The notes under the pieces: generated by a model | The model's database searches: none | What the model was told of the DNA's origin: nothing | The model's input: only the letters and a program-made list of their open reading frames with translations | In this document: in pieces, positions 57,401 through 64,000 of the stretch | Layout of the letters: every line of letters starts with the position of its first letter | Position numbering within the stretch: position 1 is the first letter of the stretch | Program-made: the position numbers and the translations under genes | Source: Escallonia rubra | Taxonomy: Eukaryota > Streptophyta > Magnoliopsida > Escalloniales > Escalloniaceae | Length of the DNA: 64,000 nucleotides | Reading direction: 5' to 3' | NCBI GenBank assembly: GCA_033065855.1 | Contig: JAVXUO010000626.1 | Span: 1 to 64,000, forward strand

Positions 57401-59800
57401 CTCCCCGTATCAGTTAGCCCCTTTACAGTCTTTGGAAAAATCTGAAATTTTTACCTGATACAGATCCTTTCAGAATAACTATGGTCTCTGTTTTGCAGTT
57501 TGGCCAAATCACGCTCTAGCTATTTTTTATAAATCCGTGAAAAACTGTCTAATTAAAGGGCGAGCGCTGAACCGTCCCTTCGGCCAAAAAAATAGCGAAC
57601 GGCTCCGTAACGGCGCGAAATCCTGGGGAATGGAACTTCCCAACATCCTAGGGTTCTCGTAAAAGTTTCGCGCGAAATCGCGCTAGCTTGGTATTTTAAA
57701 TTAGACTGCGAAGGTACACGGTTCCCCGTATCAGTTAGCCCCTTTACAGTCTTTGGAAAAATCTGAAAATTTTACCTGATACAGATCCTTTCAAAATAAC
57801 TAGGGTCTCTGTTTTGCACTTTCGCCAAATCACGCTCTAGCTATTTTTTATAAATTCGTGAAAAAACTGTCTAATTAAAGGGCGAGCGCTGAAAGGGCCG
57901 TTCGGCCAAAAAAATAGCTAACGGCTCCGGAATGGCGCAAAATCCTGGGGAATGGAACTTCCCAACATCCTAGGGTTCTCGTAAAAGTTTCGCGCGAAAT
58001 CGCGCTAGCTTGGTATTTTAAATGAGACTGCGAAGGTACACGGTTCCCCGTATCAGTTAGCCCCTTTACAGTCTTTGGAAAAATGTGAAATTGTTACCTG
58101 ATACAGATCCTTTCATAATAGTTAGGGTCTCTGTTTTACACTTTGTCCAAATCACGCTCTAGCTATTTTTTATAAATCCGTGAAAAAACTGTCTAATTAA
58201 AGGGCGAGCGCTGAAAGGGCCGTTCGGCCAAAAACATAGCTAACGGCTCCATAATGGCGCGAAATCCTGGGGAATGGAACTTCCCAACATCCTAGGGTTC
58301 TCGTAAAAGTTTCGCGCGAAATCGCGCTAGCTTGGTATTTTAAATTAGACTGCGAAGGTACACGGTTCCCCGTATCAGTTAGCCCCTTTAAAAAAAAAAA
58401 AAAAATCTGAAATTTTTACCTGATACAGATCCTTTCAGAATAACTAAGGTCTCTCTTTTGCACTTTGGCCAAATCACGTTCTAGCTATTTTTTATAAATC
58501 CGTGAAAGAACTGTCTAATTAAAGGGCGAGCGCTGAAAGGGCCGTTCGGCCAAAAAAATAGCTAACGGCTCCAGAATGGCGCGAAATCCTGGGGAATGGA
58601 ACTTCCCAACATCCTAGGGTTCTCGTAAAAGTTTTGCGCGAAATCGCGCTAGCTTGATAATTTAAATTAGACTGCGAAGGTACACGGTTCCCCGTATTAG
58701 TTAGCCCCTTTACAGTCTTTGGAAAAATATGAATTTTTTACATTATACAGATCCTTTCATAATAGCTAGGGTCTCTGTTTTACACTTTGGCCAAATCATG
58801 CTCTAGCTATTTTTTATAAATCCGTAAAAAAACTGTCTAATTAAAGGGCGAGCGCTGAAAGGGCCGTTCGGCCAAACAAATAGCTAACGGCTCCGGAATG
58901 GCGCGAAATCCTGGGGAATGGAACTTCCCAACATCCTAGGGTTCTCGTAAAAGTTTTGCGCGAAATCGCGCTAGCTTGGTATTTTAAATTAGACTGCGAA
59001 GGTACACGGTTCCCCGTATCAGTTAGCCCCTTTACAATCATTGGAAAAATTTGAAATTTTTACCTGATACAGATCCTTTCAGAGTAACTAGGGTCTCTGT
59101 TTTGCAGTTTGGCCAAATCACGCTCTAGCTATTTTTTATAAATCCGTGAAAAAACTGTCTAATTAAAGGGCGAGCGCTGAAAGGGCCGTTCGGCCAAAAA
59201 AATAGCTAACGGCTCTGGAATGGCGCGAAATCCTGGGGAATTGAACTTCCCAACATCCTAGGGTTCTCGTAGAAGTTTCGCGCGAAATCGCGCTAGCTTG
59301 GTATTTTAAATTAGATTGCGAAGGTACACGGTTCCCCGTATCAGTTAGCCCCTTTACAATCTTTGGAAAAATCTGAAATGTTTACCTGATACAGATCCTT
59401 TCACAATAACTAGGTTCTCTGGTTTGCACTTTGGCCAAATCACGCTCTAGCTATTTTTTATAAATCCGTGAAAAAACTGTCTAATTAAAGGGCGAGCGCT
59501 GAAAGGGCCGTTCGGGCAAAAAAATAGCTAACGGCTCCGGAATGGCGCGAAATCCTGGGGAATGGAACTTCCCAACATCCTAGGGTTCTCGTAAAAGTTT
59601 CGCGCGAAATCGCGCTAGCTTGGTATTATAAATTAGATTGCGAAGGTACACGGTTCCCCGTATCAGTTAGCCCCTTTACGGTCTTTGGAAAAATCTGAAA
59701 TTTTTACTTGATACAGATCCTTTCAGAATAACTAGGGTCTCTTTTTTGTACTTTGGCAAAATCTCGCTCTAGCTATTTTTTATAAATCCGTGAAAAACTG
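57401..59800. repeat. ~322-bp tandem array of a second MULE arm
   Basis: About 7.4 copies, with starts at ccccgtatcagttagcccc near 57403, 57726, 58048, 58369, 58692, 59013, 59335 and 59657. Units share with the 581-bp units of the MULE at 19335 the segments 'ggaaaaatctgaaatttttacctgatac', 'ctctagctattttttataaat', 'ggaacttcccaacatcctag' and 'gcgcgaaatcgcgctagctt', but lack their 'ggtaattttac' half. Copies are about 95% alike by eye. One copy has an A-run replacing part of the unit (58390-58405). Confidence 0.9.
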
Positions 59801-60562
59801 TCTATAAATGTAATACGCTATTTTGAATCGCTATAAATGTAATACGCTAAATGTAATACGCTGATTTGTATAAACCTAACATTGAATTATAAGGAAATTC
59901 AAAATACTTACTTGTTGTGACTTGATGTATTTGAAGAAAAATCTACCGATCTTCTAGCGATTATCCACCGATCTTCTAGCGCTAAAATGTTTGGTTTGTG
60001 GAGAAGGGGTGTGGAGAAGAAGGGTTGGGGGGAGGGGATTATAAAGAGATAAAAGTGAGGAAGAGAGAAGAAAAAACAGGGAAAAAAAATACCCGTGAGT
60101 GGTCTTTGCAAAGTGCCCGAATAGGCTGCAAAAAAAAATTTGGAAGGACAGTCACGGGGGAGGGAAGGACGCGCGTGGGGGGGGGGGGCGCCACGTGGCA
60201 GGGGGGAAGGGTAAGCCGCGGGGCCCCTTCACGAGGTGGGCCACGTGGCAGGCGCGGGGAGGCCACGTGGCAGGGCCATCGCCCCAACCGGCGCCCCTTC
60301 ACGCGGTTGGGCCACGTGGCAGGCGCGGGGGAGGCCACGTGGCAGGGCCATCAACCAACCGGCGCCCCTTCACGCGGTTGGGCCACGTGGCAGTCGTGGG
60401 GGACGCCACGTGGCAGGCTTGTGCTCAATTTTTTTTTTTGGTGGGAGCCAACCAAAAAATCCGAAATTTGTTGTGTGGGAGCCACCCAAAAAAAAGTTAC
60501 GCAAAAGCCACCAACCGCTTCTCTTATATGCGGTTGGTGGGCAAAAAAAATTGTTAAAAGGG
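59801..60562. mobile_element. Outer part of an isolated MULE arm with G-box palindromes
   Basis: 59870-59990 matches 30750-30860 of the first MULE's right arm (including the doubled ccgatcttctagcg phrase), so orientation is that of a right arm. Then comes a 71-bp tandem block (60236-60440) rich in GCCACGTGGC, which occurs seven times between 60188 and 60413, and an 11-bp-stem hairpin (60508-60540). No matching left arm or transposase gene is present to the left within the window, so this is either a solo arm or the end of a rearranged element. Confidence 0.6.
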
Positions 60563-60652
60563 AGGCATAGATCTAAAAGAGAGAGTGTGAGAAATAGTTT
60601 TGGCAAGAGACATAGATCTAAAAGAGAGAGTGTGAGAAATAGTTTTGGCAAA
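60563..60652. repeat. 45-bp tandem duplication
   Basis: Two near-identical copies containing catagatctaaaagagagag and 'tgtgagaaatagttttggc'. They lie just outside the last hairpin of the MULE arm. Confidence 0.9.
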
Positions 60653-60838
60653 TATACTAAAAAGTATTTAAGTGGGACATTTTGACATGGATAAGAGCAA
60701 AACATAACATCCATTTGATTGCTTAAATTTTAACCGACAAATAACAGATGTTTTAAGTAGGAAAGAACACACCAACTTTCTTTCATTTTTTTACTTTACT
60801 ATACATAAAATAATTACAATATATGACATTAGATAAAA

Positions 60839-62153
60839 GAGTTAATGACAAAACTGTCCCCTGAGGTTTATACGTATTTACACTTCACTCCTCGTGTTTA
60901 CAACTTTGGCAATAGTGTTCCTTGAAGTTGACAAAATCATTTCAAATAGCTCCAAAAGTGGATGGCCATTGAAATTCTAGCGTTAAGTCCGCATGTGCAC
61001 AGCACATGCCATTTTGGCATGACTATTAATGTCATATACAGAGTTGACCAGTTGACTCTCTTTCAAAAAGCATAAATCGAATTCATGTCATTAAACCTCA
61101 GGGGACAATTTTGTTCTTGTCATTAACCACCTTTGATTGTGAAATAGGTTGTTTCCAGTGAAATTCCGTCATGCTTGCTCGGATTGAAGCTAGGAGACTA
61201 TACACCGTGCTTGTAGATTTCCCACAAGGATCTTCGCGGGGATTTGGTGCGACTATCGATAGAAAAAGTATGGGATTTGTAGACCCACAACTTTTTACAA
61301 ATCTGCCACCTTTTGGGTTTCGTGGTCGCAGGAGAAGCAGGGAGGCGGTGGTAGTATGAAGATGGCATTCAGTCAGAGAATGCCGAAGAGTTGATCGCAC
61401 TTTTGCGGCTTCTCGTCGGCGAGTGACCACCTCCATGGTTTGTCAGCGATGGTTTCTATTATGGGGACTTTGAAGATGGTGGTGTTAATTTCTATTTCTT
61501 GTTTTCTCAGATCTTAGCCGAGGGGATGGGCTATCAATGTCATATGGAATTGCAGTAGGTGGGTCTTCGGTACACAGTGTGGTGGGGTGGCCAAGGTGAG
61601 CACACAAAACGGCACAGTGTTGCTACAGTCTTATACTGAAGGCTCTGTACCATGCTTTCCAATCTACACCTGCTTGACCGAGGGGGGGGGGGGTGTCTAT
61701 TTGAACACAAATTCTTGCGAATCTTCATGGAAGATTGGAGGCTTATTTACCTTGATTTTAGGGCAGTGTTAGAGGCTCATTTACATTGATTTTTTATTTT
61801 GAGATATGTTGACTTTCTTTGTTATGCCATCACACGACAAATTACTTGTAGTCGGAGGGAAGCTCGTGGTGGGGTGTGGCAATGGGCGTTTAGGGTTCTA
61901 AGAGAGGTAGGATAATAATGGGGCTTTAGGGTTTTCAGAGGGTTTTGGTAAGGGAATGGACTAATTTGCCCATGCCGAAACAGTATGTACTGTGTACATG
62001 CGGACTTAACGCCCGAATTTTAACGTTCATCCACTTTTGGAGTTATTTACAATGGTTTTGTCAAATTCAAAGAATACTATTACCAAAGTTGTAAACACAG
62101 GGAGCGAAGTGCAATTACGTGTAAACCTCAGGAGACAATTTTGTCATTAACCC
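60839..62153. mobile_element. Non-autonomous TIR element with 9-bp TSD
   Basis: 1,315 bp flanked by TAGATAAAA (60830-60838 and 62154-62162). Ends are GAGTTAATGACAAAACTGTC and (reverse complement of right) GGGTTAATGACAAAATTGTC. Inverted similarity continues with interruptions for about 200 bp, including 'aagtccgcatgt' and its complement. A third copy of the terminal motif lies internally at 61094-61127, so the left 290 bp could be a nested smaller element. The central part has no recognised domain (a minus-strand frame 61436-61098 of 112 codons has none). The 9-bp TSD fits the Mutator superfamily. Confidence 0.75.
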
Positions 62154-62198
62154 TAGATAAAAAGAGCCAATGATCAGGAGTTTTTACAATTTGGTTCA

Positions 62199-62360
62199 GG
62201 GGTGCAACTTGGGTCGGGTAACCTGTGGATAACCCGTAGAAATATGGGCATGAACTTAATTTTATAGTGGCCGTGGTGGACATGGGCTCAAAATTTTGAG
62301 CCCGTAAAAAATATGGGCTGGACATGGGCAAAGTTTACTACAAGCCTGTTTAGCCCCTAA
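62199..62360. mobile_element. Possible hAT-type end fragment
   Basis: caggggtgcaacttgggtcg starts a block of GGGTC/GGGCT-rich sequence (..aacccgt.., ..gagcccgt..) like the ends of plant hAT elements. No partner end was found. A second 'cctaagaaaaccaacccgtt' copy lies at 62437 beyond the AT repeat. Confidence 0.3.
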
Positions 62361-62379
62361 GAAAACCAACCCGTTTAAT

Positions 62380-62383
<4 letters not shown>

Positions 62384-62411
<28 letters not shown>
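62384..62411. repeat. (TA)n microsatellite
   Basis: About 14 TA dinucleotides, immediately left of a MULE-like terminus. Confidence 0.95.
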
Positions 62412-64000
62412 GGAGCCGATCCACACCTAAGAAAACCAACCCGTTTTATTCCATTTTATTTTTGTTTCTTTACAAAAAATTCCATTTAATTCTATGACTT
62501 GTTGAGAATTTATATAAATATTTTTTTTAGATTTCAATATAAATATGGATGCAACTGGAGGAAATAATTTTTGTGAAGATTCTGATCCACCTTACAAAGG
62601 TCAAGTTTTTCAAACATTGGACGAAGTTGAAGCATACTATAGAGCATATTCGAAAATGATAGGTTTCAGTGTTAGAATTAAGACGACTAGAAAACGGGCG
62701 AATACAGACCAAATTTGTTCCCGACTATTTGAGTGTCATAGAGGAGCACCGCATGTACCCCCGGTTGTTCGGATCAAGGATGAAGGGCTAACAAGACAAA
62801 GAAAAAGGGACACATTTCCGGGTACCGGCTGCAAAGCCCATGTGTATGCAGTACACCGGAAAAATGAAAACCATTAGGTTGTGACGGGAGTGGAGTTAAG
62901 CCATAATCATCAATTGATGACCCCTAGTAAGATTGATCAAATTCATCAGTACCGACAAATAAGCGCGGCACACAGACAATTGATATTTACACCTTCTAGA
63001 ATGATGGGGGTTTTCTCAAACCAGGCTGGGGGATTGACAAGTTGAGCTTCAACGAAGTAGACCTTCGAAATGAACTTCGTGCTCAGAGGAGAGAGTCTTT
63101 CCGTAAGAGAGATTCTCAAGCTACACTTGATATCTTCAAGCGCCTTCAGAGTGAGAATTTTGGCTTTTCTATAGTCTCCAACTGGATGATGAGAACCGCA
63201 TTAGTACTATATTTTGGGCGGATGCCCGTTCTAGAGATGCTTACCAAAATTTTGGCGATGTTGTGACGTTTGACACCACATACCACACAAATAAGTACTC
63301 TATGCCTTTTGCTCCATTCACCGAGGTGAACCACCACTATCAGTCAATCTTGTTTGGCTTTGCCCTGCTTAGGGATGAGACGAATGAGTCATTTACGTGG
63401 TTATTTGAAACGTGGCTTGTAGCAATGTATCATATTCCTCCAAAGACCATCATCACCGACCAAGATTTGACAATGAAGAATGCAATCGCTAAGGTCCTTC
63501 CAGATACTCACCATGGCCTGTGCACATGGCACATAAGCAACAAATATCCTGAACGGCTTAACAATGTATATGCAAACCATCCGACATTCAAGAGTGACTT
63601 TAATACATGTGTGAAGAAATCGTTGACGGTCGACGCGTTCGAGGAAAGGCGGGCCAAGTTAATGGATGACTACTCTTTGCACAATCATGAATGGTTGAAA
63701 GCGTTGTATGAGATCAAGACACAGTGGGTCGGTGCCTACACCAAAAAAAAATTTACAGCCGGAACGACTACGACCTCAAGAAGCGAAGGTATGAATGCAT
63801 TCTTTGATGAGTACGTAGGCCATTCTTCAAGTATAAAAGAGTTCGTACTATAGATGCAGAAAGCCCTTGACAAGCAATTTTTCCTTGAGAGAGAAGCCGA
63901 CGCGGCTACAGTTTACAGAGAAAGAGTCATAGTAGTTTTTTCACCTTTGGAGGCTCATGCGGCTCAAGTCTATACCAAGGAAATGTTTAGACAGTTTCAA
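62412..64000 (+). mobile_element. Third MULE, left part, continuing past the window
   Basis: GGAGCCGATCC at 62412 resembles the first MULE's terminus (GGGGCCGATCC) and follows a TA repeat, as there. From about 62483 the sequence matches the 5' leader and gene of that MULE's transposase (minus strand at 28909-28960). The 2.5-kb arm is absent: only about 70 bp separate the terminus from the gene leader. Confidence 0.6.
62545..64000 (+). pseudogene. FAR1-type MULE transposase, degenerate, truncated by window end
   Basis: Starts at an ATG with M-D-A-T-G-G as at 28909. The FAR1 domain is followed by TAG at 62875-62877 (a Trp position in the other copy), a 1-base loss in a G-run near 63030, further frame changes between about 63160 and 63250, and then an open transposase domain (63263-63850: TFDTTYHTNKYSMPF, IITDQDLTMKNAI, HHGLCTWHISNKYPE) ended by TAG 63851-63853, after which the frame continues to the window edge. 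The SWIM finger would lie beyond 64000. Overall closely similar to 26808-28909. Confidence 0.85.

Overview
The window is repeat-dense nuclear DNA from a flowering plant. Evidence is plant-type LTR retrotransposons (Ty3/Gypsy Tat and chromovirus types, Ty1/Copia), hAT, Mutator-like (MULE), Harbinger-like and Stowaway-like DNA transposons, a tRNA-derived SINE, a LINE relic, GT-AG introns and many microsatellites. I see no convincing single-copy host gene, rRNA, tRNA, CRISPR array or organellar segment. Almost every coding region belongs to a mobile element. The species cannot be named from the sequence.

Layout, left to right. (1) 1-18957 is a nest. A Copia gag relic (2338-2394 resuming at 18408) is split by a 2.25-kb solo LTR (2395-18402, TSD GAGAT). 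That LTR contains a complete 10-kb minus-strand Tat element (3462-13441, TSD TAATG) and a 3.76-kb hAT transposon (13908-17669) with an almost intact transposase. (2) 18958-37884 looks like a long chromovirus-type LTR ending at a tRNA-Met primer site (37887-37898). It was invaded by a 12.2-kb two-gene MULE (19335-31524) and by a 1.2-kb TIR element (36367-37590, 9-bp TSD). The MULE has arms of about 2.5-2.8 kb, a four-exon plant-mobile-domain/Ulp1-protease gene (22583-25454) and a convergent FAR1-type transposase gene (26808-28909) with one frameshift. (3) 38490-47715 is a second Tat element, plus strand, 5'-truncated. Its gag-pol stays in one frame but carries five stop codons. (4) 47716-54932 is older, degraded sequence with a gag relic, a SINE with a 16-bp TSD and a LINE relic. 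(5) 54933-62153 holds a non-autonomous hAT with a perfect 8-bp TSD, a Harbinger-like MITE, an isolated MULE arm of 322-bp tandem repeats, and another 9-bp-TSD TIR element. (6) 62412-64000 is the start of a third, degenerate MULE with a FAR1-type transposase, cut by the window end.

The most interesting system is the antisense module shared by the two Tat elements, which lie on opposite strands. Between pol and the 3' LTR each carries, opposite to gag-pol, an array of about 41-bp palindromic repeats, then a G-box and a TATA box exactly 55 bp apart, then a three-exon gene encoding a 'putative gypsy type transposon' domain (PF04195-like, recognised by eye) and a coiled coil. The second is the MULE that pairs a transposase with an apparently intact PMD-Ulp1 protease gene inside very long arms. 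The arms are built from tandem units resembling the LTR it sits in.
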